From positions 1-43,673 of the forward strand of contig JAFUQI010000056.1 in NCBI GenBank assembly GCA_017481035.1: a DNA stretch of 43,673 bases, in the 5' to 3' direction. Shown piece after piece: positions 35,154 through 43,673 of this stretch. The DNA is from Alphaproteobacteria bacterium (GTDB taxonomy: Bacteria > Pseudomonadota > Alphaproteobacteria > RUG11792). The first letter of the stretch is position 1; each line of letters begins with the position of its first letter. Position numbers and translations under genes: made by a program. The notes beneath the pieces were generated by a model, which was not told the DNA's origin, did no database searches, and worked only from the letters and a program-made list of their open reading frames with translations.

Positions 35154-35651
35154 ATGGCAACAAAGAAATCTTTTGAAATCGGGTCTTGGGTAGTTTATCC
35201 GTCTCATGGAGTTGGTAAATTAGATAAGATAGAAAAGATTAAGATTGCCGATATGGAGGCTGAGTTTTTTGTTATAACTTTTTCGAAAAATAATTTAACG
35301 CTCAAATTACCGATTAAGAAGGCGATAGATTCAGGTTTGCGTAAGATGTCGACCAAGACAGAACTAAAAAATGTTTTTGAGACTTTGTCACTAAAGGTAA
35401 AAAAACGTAAAATGATGTGGGGAAAAAGAGCTCAAGAGTACGAGACAAAGATTAATTCTGGTGATCCTTGTTCGATAGCGGAGGTTATAAGGGATCTGTA
35501 TCGGACAGAGTCGGATGCCGCTCTTTCATTTAGTGAAAGACAATTTCTTCAAAATGCGATGGAGCGTCTCTCAAAAGAGATAGCTATTATTGAAAATATC
35601 GAAGAGTCTGAAGCTACCAAAAAAATCGAGACTATTTTACAAGCAGCGTAA
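35154..35651 (+). CDS. carD: CarD/CdnL family RNA polymerase-binding regulator
   Basis: Binds RNA polymerase and steadies the open complex at promoters such as those of rRNA. The 165-residue protein has the N-terminal polymerase-interaction domain (FEIGSWVVYPSHGVGKLDKI) and the C-terminal helical DNA-binding part (WGKRAQEYETKINSGDPCSI, then AEVIRDLYR and LSFSERQFLQNAMERL). The length and motifs match alphaproteobacterial CdnL. No clear ribosome binding site is seen. lptD follows after 48 bases. Confidence 0.93.
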   Translation: MATKKSFEIGSWVVYPSHGVGKLDKIEKIKIADMEAEFFVITFSKNNLTLKLPIKKAIDSGLRKMSTKTELKNVFETLSLKVKKRKMMWGKRAQEYETKINSGDPCSIAEVIRDLYRTESDAALSFSERQFLQNAMERLSKEIAIIENIEESEATKKIETILQAA

Positions 35652-35699
35652 AATCGTTTAAACTTAACAATAAATATAATTTTTATAAATAGAGTTAAG

Positions 35700-37889
35700 T
35701 TGCGTAAGTTATTGCAAATCTCGATACTAATCTCAAGCGTTTTTAGTGCTTCTGCAGAGGTTACTCTTTATTCAAAAACAGTTAACTATGATCCAGCTAA
35801 GAACACGGTAATAGCAGAAGGCGATGTCGTTGTGTATCAGGAACTTGAAAACAATATGGTAAGAGAGCTGTATGCAGAAAAGGTGCTATACAATAAAAAT
35901 ACAAAGCAGATAGAATTGATCGGTAGCGCACTTATTAAGGAACCTACTGGAGAAATTATAACATCAAATCGCGTTAAACTTGATGCAGATTTGCAGAAAG
36001 CAATAGCAAAGACTCTCGAAATAATTTTAAAAGATACATCAAAGATACGTGCGAAAAATGGCGACAAAAATGGAAATGTTTTTACATTAAATAATGCGAC
36101 TTATTCTCCCTGCAAAGAGATCAATTGTTCCATGCCTCTTTGGGATCTTCAAGCAGAAGAGGTTATATATGATAAAGATGCAAAAAAGTTTGTATATAAA
36201 AACGTGAAGATGAGAGTAAAAGGATTTCCTGTTATGTTCACTCCATACTTTTCACATCCCTCGCCAGAGATTAAAAGAAAGACAGGTTTTTTAACACCAT
36301 TTTATAGGACGGAATCTGATAAGGGATTGTTTATCGGTTTTCCGTTTTTTGTTGATGTCGCCTCGGATAAAAATCTTAAAATGACTCCATATTTAAGCAC
36401 TCATAAGCGAGCTATGCTAAGTGCTGAATATATGCAAAAATTTTATTATGGTGATTTTGGTTTAACGGCAAGCTTTTTGACAAAGAAGGATAAAAAGAAG
36501 GCTTTGGCTGTGGATAAAAAAACACGTTGGCATATAGATACTCAGTTTCAAACAAAGCATTTTGATAATCAACGGATAACTTTAAAAATAGATAGATCAA
36601 GTGACTTAACCTACAAGGCATTGTATCCCGTTGATTCTATGCATAGAGCAGACATGTATCTTGAGCGAAAGCACAATGATACGAAGATCGAATATGAGCG
36701 ATTTGGTGATAGATATTATTTTGTAACTGATTCTCATATATATCAAACAAGAGATCGTTGGACGGCACCAAAGATTATGCCGCATATAAAATATCTTTCA
36801 TACAAGAACGATATACTTGGTGGGCAGTTTGCATTTCAAAACGATACAGTGTCGTTGGAACGAGATAAAGCTAATAATTCTTATTTTGGGGATCATTATT
36901 TCAGAACATCAAATAAGTGCAGTTGGAATAGATCTATAAATTTTGCTCCAGTTCTTCTTGAGGTTGATACTGGGATAAGGTTGGATTTGATTCATGCGTC
37001 TGAGGCAGAGAAGAGCTCCTATTCAAATAAAAATCCGCGTTCAGTTAAAGGACAGTTATATCCTGTTGCGGAAAATAAGGTTACTGCGACTATGCCTATG
37101 GTCACAAGGATATGTAATCAATCAGTTATATGGGGGCCTAAGTTAACTTTTTCAAGTGTTGAGACTAGCAATTCAAGGGTTAATATAGAGCACAATGAGG
37201 ACTCGATATTTAATAGTTTTGGAGACTTAAGCATCTATAGATTTAATAGATTCGGAGGGTTTGATTCTATTGAAAATGGAGAGAGAGTCGTTTTGGGAGT
37301 TGAGGGTTCTGTATATAACGCAAATAGAAGATCAATGAATGCATTCGTTGGGAGATCGCAATCTATCGGAAAACGGCAGAAACATAAACTTGATGGAAAA
37401 AATTCATCAGTTGGTAGATTGGTGTTGCGTCCTTGGGATAATGTTTCTTTCAGGTCTAGATTTGTTGGATTGCCAGGCGTTGAAAAAGTTCAGCTTTTTG
37501 AATCTGGTGTTAATGCTAGGATAGGCAAGATTTATGGCGGCATCGGATATTTATACGATAAAACCATTAGTAATGTGCATGAGAAAGGATTATCTCAGGT
37601 TGGAGTCACAGTTGGAGCAAAATTAACTGAGCATTGGAATTTGAGTGCGTCGCAAGTCTTTAACTTGAAGCGTAGTAACGGCAAACGAAACTTAACAAGA
37701 GGATTAAATGCTTCGTATATAGACGAGTGTCTTGATGTGAGGATAGGTTTGTTTAGAGCAAACTTTAACGACAAAGATATCAAGCCACGAACAGGATTTA
37801 TGTTAGTTATAACATTTAAGAATCTCGGAAATTTTGTAAGGCAAGGCGTTGGATATAACTTTAATTCTCCGATAGGTAGAGTTGCATAA
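35700..37889 (+). CDS. lptD: LPS-assembly outer membrane protein LptD
   Basis: Inserts lipopolysaccharide into the outer leaflet of the outer membrane. The 729-residue protein has a signal peptide (MRKLLQISILISSVFSASA), a periplasmic jellyroll of OstA type (about 20-160, with YDPAKNTVIAEGDVVVYQ), the conserved NNATYSPCKEINC pair of cysteines (about 131-143), KGFPVMFTPYFSHPSPEIKRKTG, and a long beta-barrel. The number of strands cannot be counted safely by eye. Start is TTG 35700. It presumes an LPS export chain; lptF and lptG follow 2.2 kb away on the same strand. Confidence 0.93.
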   Translation: MRKLLQISILISSVFSASAEVTLYSKTVNYDPAKNTVIAEGDVVVYQELENNMVRELYAEKVLYNKNTKQIELIGSALIKEPTGEIITSNRVKLDADLQKAIAKTLEIILKDTSKIRAKNGDKNGNVFTLNNATYSPCKEINCSMPLWDLQAEEVIYDKDAKKFVYKNVKMRVKGFPVMFTPYFSHPSPEIKRKTGFLTPFYRTESDKGLFIGFPFFVDVASDKNLKMTPYLSTHKRAMLSAEYMQKFYYGDFGLTASFLTKKDKKKALAVDKKTRWHIDTQFQTKHFDNQRITLKIDRSSDLTYKALYPVDSMHRADMYLERKHNDTKIEYERFGDRYYFVTDSHIYQTRDRWTAPKIMPHIKYLSYKNDILGGQFAFQNDTVSLERDKANNSYFGDHYFRTSNKCSWNRSINFAPVLLEVDTGIRLDLIHASEAEKSSYSNKNPRSVKGQLYPVAENKVTATMPMVTRICNQSVIWGPKLTFSSVETSNSRVNIEHNEDSIFNSFGDLSIYRFNRFGGFDSIENGERVVLGVEGSVYNANRRSMNAFVGRSQSIGKRQKHKLDGKNSSVGRLVLRPWDNVSFRSRFVGLPGVEKVQLFESGVNARIGKIYGGIGYLYDKTISNVHEKGLSQVGVTVGAKLTEHWNLSASQVFNLKRSNGKRNLTRGLNASYIDECLDVRIGLFRANFNDKDIKPRTGFMLVITFKNLGNFVRQGVGYNFNSPIGRVA

Positions 37890-37909
37890 AAGATACACTT
37901 TAAAAAAAA

Positions 37910-37938
37910 TTGACAAATATATGTTAGATAAATATATT
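37910..37938 (+). promoter_or_regulatory. Strong sigma-70 promoter of the outer-membrane protein gene
   Basis: TTGACA (37910-37915), 17 bases, TATATT (37933-37938). A perfect -35 box, optimal spacing, and start about 50 bases before the coding region. Confidence 0.75.
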
Positions 37939-37996
37939 AAGTTTGATTCTTGTATGGCAAACTGAGTGTATAAATTAGTAGTTTAGGAGTTCAATT

Positions 37997-38641
37997 ATGA
38001 ACAAAATTTTATCAGCTAGCTTAGCAGCTATTATGCTATCAACAGCAGCTTCAGCAAGTTGCTCATCCATGGGATTCTACACAGGTGCAGCAATCTCAGA
38101 AAACTTCACACATAACAAGTATGTAAACGACAAAAAGAATAGACTAAAAGTTCGCGCAAAGATCGGCGCTGATCTATTCGTAGGTTACGGCGGAAAGATC
38201 AACGGAACATGCACAACATTTGGCGTTGAATTCCGTGCTGGTTCAATCTTCGGAAAGACAAACTTCAAACCAAACGACACAGAAGAACAAACTTCGTTGA
38301 AGACAAAGTATCAATTGGGTTTATTCGCTCTTGTTGGATATGAATTCACCCCAGGTTGGGAAGCGGGTGTCGTCGCTGGTGCTAATGCAACTCAATATGA
38401 GCTCAAGATTTCTGAAGACAAAAATTCTGTTGCAAAGAAGAAGGTTAAGTTCCAACCAGAAGCTGGTCTATACGTAAAGGCACAACTAACAGATATGTTC
38501 TCACTAAGATTAGACGGAACATATGTCTTTAAAGCAAAAGTTGCATTGCCAAAAGCCGACATAGCTAAAGTCGACCACAAAATTACAAAATACGATACAA
38601 AAGGATGGAAAGTCCGTTTGGCCGGTATCTTCAACTTCTAA
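37997..38641 (+). CDS. Outer-membrane beta-barrel protein
   Basis: A small barrel protein of 214 residues with a signal peptide (MNKILSASLAAIMLSTAASA), alternating hydrophobic-polar strands such as FYTGAAISENF, LFVGYGG, LGLFALVGYEFTPGWEAGVV and VRLAGIFNF, and a terminal Phe, the usual signal for barrel assembly. Codon use leans to AAC, TTC and GGC more than the neighbours and GAGTTC-type AGGAG sits well before the ATG, all signs of high expression; the promoter is near consensus. Family resemblance is to the generic OmpA/porin-like 8-strand barrels of alphaproteobacteria, not to any named protein. It could be a major surface antigen. Confidence 0.8.
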   Translation: MNKILSASLAAIMLSTAASASCSSMGFYTGAAISENFTHNKYVNDKKNRLKVRAKIGADLFVGYGGKINGTCTTFGVEFRAGSIFGKTNFKPNDTEEQTSLKTKYQLGLFALVGYEFTPGWEAGVVAGANATQYELKISEDKNSVAKKKVKFQPEAGLYVKAQLTDMFSLRLDGTYVFKAKVALPKADIAKVDHKITKYDTKGWKVRLAGIFNF

Positions 38642-38658
38642 TAGAGGTTGTAACTACT

Positions 38659-38685
38659 ATAGCACCGATATATCATCGGTGCTAT
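38659..38685 (+). terminator. Hairpin after the outer-membrane protein gene
   Basis: ATAGCACCGAT (38659-38669) and ATCGGTGCTAT (38675-38685) pair perfectly over 11 bases with a five-base loop, 18 bases after the stop. There is no U-run, so it may end the transcript or shield its 3' end. Confidence 0.6.
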
Positions 38686-38902
38686 CTGTAAAATATATTT
38701 CAACTTGTTCTCAAGTATCGAAAGACGTCCTGATAATTAATAAGTTTTAGTAAGAAGAGAGCTAGCAGCTGTGTTTTGTGAGTTAATTGCAATATTGCAA
38801 CCATGCAAGCGCTGATAGGTATCTTAATTATGTATGTTACAATAACGCGATAGGGTCGATTTTAAACGATATATAAGTATTTTCAAAATGTATATTTTGC
38901 AT

Positions 38903-39000
38903 ATAAGCATGTGGCTGGAGCGTAGCTTGGTGCTGCAATGCGTAAAAATTGCCTTTATACTAATGTATTAAACATTAATATTTACATAAAGTTATATATG
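38903..39000 (+). repeat. Intergenic repeat, member 2 of a pair with 3165-3262
   Basis: ATAAGCATGTGG at the start and ATTAAACATTAAT, TTTACATAAAG and TTATATAT at the end match the member near 3165 in order and orientation. The rest of 38690-39200 holds no gene that I can support. Confidence 0.45.
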
Positions 39001-39414
39001 TTATTAGAAATAAAGGGTGTTGTTGATTATATCTGTTTGCGATAACATCACTGTAACGGCAACAGGTTTTTCTTGTGAAGTGAATGAGGTTTGCTTTGAC
39101 TGTGGATTAATGATTGCGAAATGCTACATAAACTTTAAACTTATTAGCTTCATTGTCAATTATGCTACCAATGTTTATTTAAAGTTTGCAACCTATTAAT
39201 TTTGTTGTTCTTAATTATTTCTTTGCAAGTTTTTTTGAGCTTTGCTATCTTTTTTAGATAAATTCGAAATTTTAGTTTTTTTAACGTATTTATCTTTGCT
39301 TTGTTTAGATAAACTATATTGTTGTTCAGAAAGAATCTATAGATTCTGTAGTTCTTACATATATATACTCATTTAATATATCTTGGTATTGGTTGATTGA
39401 ATTGCTGTCTTATG

Positions 39415-39955
39415 CTAAATAAGAGTTCGAACAGTTGTGTTTTTTATAGCTCTTTGTTTAATATATTTTTGTACAGTTTGTATTTGTAATTGAGAGTATG
39501 TAAAATGTTTGTTGTATTCTGCTAATTGCATATATAGCAAGTTGATCATAGTATTGTTAAAGTTATTTGATGCATTGTTTGGATTAATTAATAAATTAAA
39601 ACATAATTCGTTTAACGCAATTAAGTCACGGTTGTCTTTAGTGTAGTCGGTATAGTTGATATACAGAGATGTTCTTTTGCTGCATCTTGAGTACGCTGCT
39701 GAATAAATTATGCTTATCAAGTTGATCTTGTGGTTTGATAATATAATATATTGTTTGGTTTTAGTTTTATCTTTGTTGTAATATTTCCAAAATTGTAAAC
39801 TTGATTGCAGTTTTTGTCGGGTGATAGCTGCTCTATAATATTCAGTAATTCCGTTCTTATTGTGAATTGTATACCATATTTCTTATACAGTATTTCTTGG
39901 CAATGTGTTTAGCGTCAAAGTAACTAGTTTTATAAAAGTTTTTTTTGCTGAACAT
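39415..39955 (-). pseudogene. Frameshifted gene of unknown function
   Basis: Two minus-strand frames join into one protein of about 180 residues. ATG at 39955 opens MFSKKNFYKTSYFDAKHIAK and stops with TAA at 39857-39859. A frame shifted by one base is open from 39882 to 39415 and reads TIHNKNGITEYYRAAITRQK near its start and ends VQKYIKQRAIKNTTVRTLI. The two overlap only in the window 39857-39882, so one inserted or lost base explains the break. The body is Lys-, Asn- and Tyr-rich and looks like true protein. I do not recognise it. Downstream, 39218-39330 holds another short Lys-rich open piece on the same strand, perhaps decayed sequence too. Confidence 0.5.
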
Positions 39956-40128
39956 TTGATGTATGAAAAGTAATGGCTTGTGTTTATTGCATATAATGAA
40001 GTATACAGCTGTCAATCATACAATTAATTGCAAATAAATATTTTGATTTTTACGATAATGTATATGATCTTTTTCGATGCTTTAATTCGTGTTAAACTAT
40101 TGGTAATTAAAAAACACGTATATTATTC

Positions 40129-41196
40129 ATGTCCTGCATTGTAAGCAAATACATATTTAGAAAGCTTTTGATTTCATTTATATCGATATCTCCCATTGCG
40201 ATACTAATGGTATGGCTTGCAATGTCAATGCGTTTTGTGGAACTTATCATAACGGATGATATATCTTTTTCTGTATTTTTTACGTTGATTGTATCAATTA
40301 TTCCGGATATAGCAGGGACAATTTTGCCAGTATGTTTTCTTATTTCATCGATTATGGTGTTGGCAAAAATGCAGGGAGAAAAAGAGCTTGTTGTTTTAAT
40401 GACGGCAGGAAAAAGTGATTCCGAGCTTTTTCGTCCGCTTTTATTGTTTGCGATACTTATTACATCTTTGTGCATATATATTCAGACAACAGTTTCTCCT
40501 ATAGCCCACAAGAATATGGCAACATTACAAGACCAGATACGTACAAGTTTATCTACATCTATAATAAAGCAAGGTAAATTTAACTTAGCTGGAAGTTCGG
40601 TTGTATATGTTTCACAGAAAAAAGAAAACTCTATTTCTGATGTTTTTATTTTTAACAACGGGGTTAATGGTATAACTAATACAATAACTGCTAAATCAGG
40701 AATAATCGAATATTCTGATAAAAAATTGTTTTTAAATCTTAAGGATGGGAATCGTCTTGAGCTTGATCATACTAATGCAGTCGTGTCTAGTTTGAATTTT
40801 AAAGAGTTTATTTATGATGTTAGTGAAATTTTTTCAAGATTTGCAAAGTTTGGAGAAAGTGAGAGCAATTACACGCAGCAAGAGCTTTTGCAAAAGATTA
40901 AAGATACAACAGATGTACGGTGGAAAAATATATACAATACGGAATATCATTCCAGGTACCTTCAGCCATTCACAATTTTAATTAATATGCTTATTATTGC
41001 ATTGTTTATGTTTAACTTTTCAAAGAATCCGAGAAGAATTCAAGGAGCATTTTGTTCTTTTGTTTTTGGGATAGCGAATCAAGTTATATTATTAGGATTG
41101 CTAAGGAGTTCTATAAAAGATCCAATTTTTATAAATTTTGCTGTAATTTATATAATAGTTGCTTCATTGGTATTGTATGCTAGGATTGTGAGGTAA
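40129..41196 (+). CDS. lptF: LPS export permease LptF
   Basis: One of the two membrane proteins of the LptB2FG transporter that lifts LPS out of the inner membrane. The 355-residue protein has the usual layout: three N-terminal membrane segments (about 13-32, 46-78 and 95-117), a periplasmic beta-jellyroll (about 120-260) and three C-terminal segments. FLISSIMVLAKMQGEKELVVL is the typical coupling-helix area with a Glu-Lys pair, and SPIAHKNM follows the third helix. No good ribosome binding site precedes ATG 40129. It is followed by lptG after three bases. Confidence 0.88.
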   Translation: MSCIVSKYIFRKLLISFISISPIAILMVWLAMSMRFVELIITDDISFSVFFTLIVSIIPDIAGTILPVCFLISSIMVLAKMQGEKELVVLMTAGKSDSELFRPLLLFAILITSLCIYIQTTVSPIAHKNMATLQDQIRTSLSTSIIKQGKFNLAGSSVVYVSQKKENSISDVFIFNNGVNGITNTITAKSGIIEYSDKKLFLNLKDGNRLELDHTNAVVSSLNFKEFIYDVSEIFSRFAKFGESESNYTQQELLQKIKDTTDVRWKNIYNTEYHSRYLQPFTILINMLIIALFMFNFSKNPRRIQGAFCSFVFGIANQVILLGLLRSSIKDPIFINFAVIYIIVASLVLYARIVR

Positions 41197-41199
41197 AAG

Positions 41200-42294
41200 A
41201 TGAAGTTAACTGGAGTCTTATCAAGATACATCATTAAGATTTTTTTTAAATGTGTCGCAGTTGTTATGGTCTGTTTTGGAACGATAGTTTCATTGATTGA
41301 GATTATGGAGCTTTCCAGAAGAATGTCGGTTAGCCAGATACACTTTCCCATTCGGAGTATTGTTTTGTTAACAGTAATGAAGACTATTGCAACAATCTCT
41401 CATTTTTTCCCATTTGTGGTATTTTTAGGTAGCATCATATTTTTTACAAGAATGCATAGCAAATTAGAGCTGACGGTTATTAAGGTGTCAGGTGTATCTC
41501 TTTGGCAGAAAGTCAAAACAATATTGGCTGCAATCTGTATTATAGGTGTTTTTTATATAACAGTGTTTGACAAGATATCATCATATTCTGTTTCGCATAT
41601 TGGATATATACAAGCTACTTTAAAAGGAGAAATAGCTAGCGAGAAAATTCAAATAACAAGTAGGGGAGCATGGTTAAAAGATAGTTCGCAAAATGAGAGG
41701 CTTATTATATATGGAAGGTTATTTGATTCTCAAACAACGACATTAAATCACGTAAAGATCTTTAGGTTTGATAAAGAAAATAGCTTTAAAGATGTAATTT
41801 ATGCGCATACTGCGACAATAACAAATAAATATTGGATATTAAGTAAAGCTACTATAACGAAAGTTGATGGGACTCAAGAGTTTGCAAAAAGCATAAAATT
41901 GCATTCAAATCTAAATTTTTCTAGAATAAATAAAATGGTTTCTGATCCGGCTGGTATTCCTTTTTGGCGCATTCATAGATATATAAGTACGTTGAAAAAT
42001 GTCGGTTTATCAACAAGCAAATATGAACTTCATTTCTTTATGAAAATAGCTTCAATTGTTCAAATGTTTGCGTTATCTATGCTGGCGATGGCATTTTGCA
42101 TTAATTATAACTCCAGAAATACAAGGTGGTATGCAATCAAGGTTGCTGTTTTAATATTGTCGGCATTCCCTTTAAATTTTGCTACAAACGTTTTGGCTGC
42201 ATATGGCGAAAACGGTACACTTAATATGCTTTTTGCTGCTTTTGTGATTCCGATATTTACAGTATGCTCGGCTTTTATATTGCTTAGACGATAG
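41200..42294 (+). CDS. lptG: LPS export permease LptG
   Basis: Partner of LptF in LPS export. The 364-residue protein repeats the same layout: N-terminal segments (SRYIIKIFFKCVAVVMVCFG and on), the coupling region FLGSIIFFTRMHSKLELTVIK (note RMHSKLEL in place of QGEKEL), a periplasmic domain (about 125-265, with ITSRGAWLKDSSQNERLIIYG) and C-terminal segments ending in LLRR. The SRGAWLKD pattern distinguishes LptG from LptF. Start is three bases after lptF, so both make one transcript. A hairpin repeat begins 68 bases after its stop. Confidence 0.88.
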   Translation: MKLTGVLSRYIIKIFFKCVAVVMVCFGTIVSLIEIMELSRRMSVSQIHFPIRSIVLLTVMKTIATISHFFPFVVFLGSIIFFTRMHSKLELTVIKVSGVSLWQKVKTILAAICIIGVFYITVFDKISSYSVSHIGYIQATLKGEIASEKIQITSRGAWLKDSSQNERLIIYGRLFDSQTTTLNHVKIFRFDKENSFKDVIYAHTATITNKYWILSKATITKVDGTQEFAKSIKLHSNLNFSRINKMVSDPAGIPFWRIHRYISTLKNVGLSTSKYELHFFMKIASIVQMFALSMLAMAFCINYNSRNTRWYAIKVAVLILSAFPLNFATNVLAAYGENGTLNMLFAAFVIPIFTVCSAFILLRR

Positions 42295-42362
42295 TTAATT
42301 TATAGTGATGCTTGCTAATGTCAGCGTTGTTGCTTTGATGCTATTGCGAACTATCAATATAA

Positions 42363-42503
42363 CTATATATTTCAAAAAGGCTTAGGTTGCCATACTATAG
42401 CCATTATATCAATTCAGCTAAGCCTTACCTGTCAAGGTTCACTTTATATATCTTCAGTAGGAAAGGGTGTGGCACTGCCACCCTTTTTTCAAAAAAAATA
42501 TAG
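42363..42503 (+). repeat. Dispersed hairpin element, copy C
   Basis: The same ends as copies A and B (CTATATATTTCAAAAAGG and TTTTTTCAAAAAAAATATAG) and the same length, 141 bases, but a different inside: GGCTTAG/CTAAGCC arms, then GTCAAGGTTCACTT (shared with A), then a hairpin GGGTGTGGCA/TGCCACCC near the right end. Left flank GCGAACTATCAATAT and right flank TAGTAG...ATGGTTGCT are shared with A. The differing core with kept ends is what one expects of a miniature inverted-repeat family whose ends are under selection. Confidence 0.7.
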
Positions 42504-42658
42504 TAGTAGGGATATATGGTTGCTATACCGCTATTTCCGCTTGTGTGAAAACTGTTTTGTTGATAGGTTAAGTCGGTGGTATTGTTAATGACACTAGCAA
42601 ATGCATTTAAAGTATCGTATATTTATTAAAGTTTAGTTTTTTTTGTAACGTTAACAAA

Positions 42659-43448
42659 ATGAAGAAAATTATCATCGGGGGGGGCATTACTAGCAGCCAT
42701 TATCGCTAGCACTATTTCGATTAATAAACATGTGGATAAGAAAATACAGAATATTGACAAACAGTTAAAAAATGTAAAAAGCGATTTAAAATTTCAAGAA
42801 AGTTTTTTACAATGTCACTTTAAAGATTCGTACGTGTTCGAAAAAATATATTCACAAAAAAAATGGGGAACAAACAAGCAAGGCAAGCCGCATTCAGGAA
42901 ATGGCTCTGTGGTTGAAAATGCATTACCTTATATTGATTATTTGCAAAACTTTATTAATACGCATGACGTAACTAGTATATTAGATGTAGGTTGCGGAGA
43001 TTGGCAAATCATGAGTTCAATAGATATCCTGCAACATGTTGAATATACAGGAGTTGATGCGAGCAAATACGTTATCGATCAAAACAAAGAGAAATATAAT
43101 CAAAAAAACGTTAAATTTAAACATATAAGAGACCTTAATGATATAAAAAATATAAAAGGTGACTTGATTGTAATAAAAGAGGTTATGCAACATTGGGATC
43201 AGGAGCAGAGCCTGTATTTTATAAATAAAATATTGCCAAACTTTAAAAGAGCGATAATTTGTAACCGTTATTCGTATAGTAAAGAAAAGAATAATAAATC
43301 TATAAAGTTAGGTGGTTTTACTTGTATGGATCTCGGAGAATCGCCATATAATCTAAAATTTTCAAACTCATTTATCTATGAAAAAGGATTAATAAAAGGA
43401 GAATATTTACAGGTTGTTTTTTGGGAAAACCAACAACAAAACAAATAA
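42659..43448 (+). CDS. SAM-dependent methyltransferase, membrane-anchored form cut by a G8 tract
   Basis: The frame from GTG 42732 (238 residues) is a class I methyltransferase: coiled head (1-30), then SAM-binding motif I SILDVGCGDW (about 82-91), motif II VEYTGVDASKYV (about 103-114), and GDLIVIKEVMQHW (about 142-154). The true start is more likely ATG 42659: it reads MKKIIIGGG and then stops, but dropping one base in the run of eight G (42677-42684) joins it in frame to ALLAAIIASTISINKHVDK, a short hydrophobic anchor that runs straight into the known frame. With seven (or ten) Gs the full protein would be about 262 residues. As given, only a soluble form from GTG 42732 or similar is possible. 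This may be slipped-strand phase variation, decay or a sequence error. The substrate is unknown; the pattern with KEVMQHWD resembles glycan- or small-molecule-type enzymes. Confidence 0.75.
42677..42684 (+). repeat. G8 homopolymer inside the methyltransferase 5' end
   Basis: Eight G in a row in a very AT-rich region, 18 bases after ATG 42659. It sits exactly at the point where the reading frame must shift by one base to join anchor and enzyme. Confidence 0.85.
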
Positions 43449-43461
43449 GTCATATTCTATG

Positions 43462-43486
43462 CAAGTGAGTACCACTTCCTCACTTG
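43462..43486 (+). terminator. Probable terminator hairpin after the methyltransferase gene
   Basis: CAAGTGAG (43462-43469) and CTCACTTG (43479-43486) pair around nine bases, 13 bases after the stop codon. The downstream stretch ACCATTTGTTT is only moderately U-rich. Confidence 0.5.
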
Positions 43487-43544
43487 ACCATTTGTTTCAT
43501 CTAATAGTATTCTTAAGTATATAGGAGAATAAAGTATTAAGCAT

Positions 43545-43673
43545 ATGAGACAGTTGTTAGATCCCAAGTTAGATTATATCTTTAAGAACATATTTGGAGT
43601 AGAGAAGAACAAGAGGTTATTAATATCATTACTCAATGCAATACTAGACAATAATCCTAAGATAAATGAAGTA
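43545..43673 (+). CDS. Rpn / PD-(D/E)XK nuclease family protein, N-terminal part
   Basis: The open frame runs to the right edge. The 43 visible residues start MRQLLDPKLDYIFKNIFGVE and go on with NKRLLISLLNAIL, the typical beginning of the Rpn / PD-(D/E)XK transposase-like family (PF12784), often multicopy in intracellular bacteria and taking part in recombination. The nuclease residues lie outside the window. AGGAG at 43523-43527 is 17 bases before this ATG, a little far. Confidence 0.75.
   Translation, partial: MRQLLDPKLDYIFKNIFGVEKNKRLLISLLNAILDNNPKINEV

Noticed and set aside
39017-39199. A 60-codon plus-strand frame next to the repeat
   Set aside because: No ribosome binding site, no known motif, and it adjoins repeat DNA and decayed sequence.

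Overview
The window is AT-rich chromosomal DNA of an alphaproteobacterium, most likely a host-associated member of the Holosporales or a similar lineage; this placement is inference from gene content. Pointers are an L36 protein of the alphaproteobacterial type, a fused IspD-IspF, an F0-only ATP synthase operon (atpB-E-F'-F), CarD/CdnL, RNase J, the alphaproteobacterial SH3_4 protein, a type VI secretion sheath (tssB-tssC), low coding density with many repeat-filled gaps, and several decayed genes. Anion carriers (SulP and DASS) and a reduced gene set with many small secreted proteins also fit an intracellular life.

Layout. 1-2426: end of an unknown gene, then the F0 operon and its terminator. 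2427-8085: a 6-phosphofructokinase, a secreted SH3 protein and RNase J, enclosed by two inverted copies of a long-hairpin repeat and followed by a second repeat family. 8022-12700: rpmJ from a consensus promoter, ispDF, gpmI and a SulP transporter. 12770-15461: a decayed fragment, tRNA-Leu, a DASS carrier and tRNA-Thr. 15784-20760 (minus strand): a MotA/TolQ-like membrane protein and an operon tssB-tssC plus an HtrA-like protein that has lost its whole catalytic triad. 20932-24749: dapA divergent from a lytic transglycosylase, an XRE regulator with a pseudo-receiver, and a stand-alone NrdD C-terminal domain. 25077-32235: a decayed secreted-protein gene, an MscS channel with a cyclic-nucleotide domain, an Lrp regulator, a small secreted protein, tRNA-Val plus phzF, ftsQ, prfA and a secreted coiled-coil protein. 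32304-42294: tilS, an MFS carrier, carD, lptD, a strongly promoted outer-membrane protein, a frameshifted gene, and lptF-lptG. 42363-43673: a third hairpin repeat, a methyltransferase whose membrane anchor is cut off by a G8 tract, and the start of an Rpn-type nuclease gene.

How the genes fit together. Envelope building dominates: LPS export (lptD, lptF, lptG), peptidoglycan (dapA, slt, ftsQ), an outer-membrane barrel and T6SS. Glycolysis (pfkA, gpmI) and ATP synthase give energy, and ispDF gives isoprenoids. The points most worth a second look are the possibly phase-variable anchored methyltransferase, the triad-dead protease linked to the T6SS sheath, and the dispersed hairpin elements. All homology calls come from reading the translated sequence; no database search was run.
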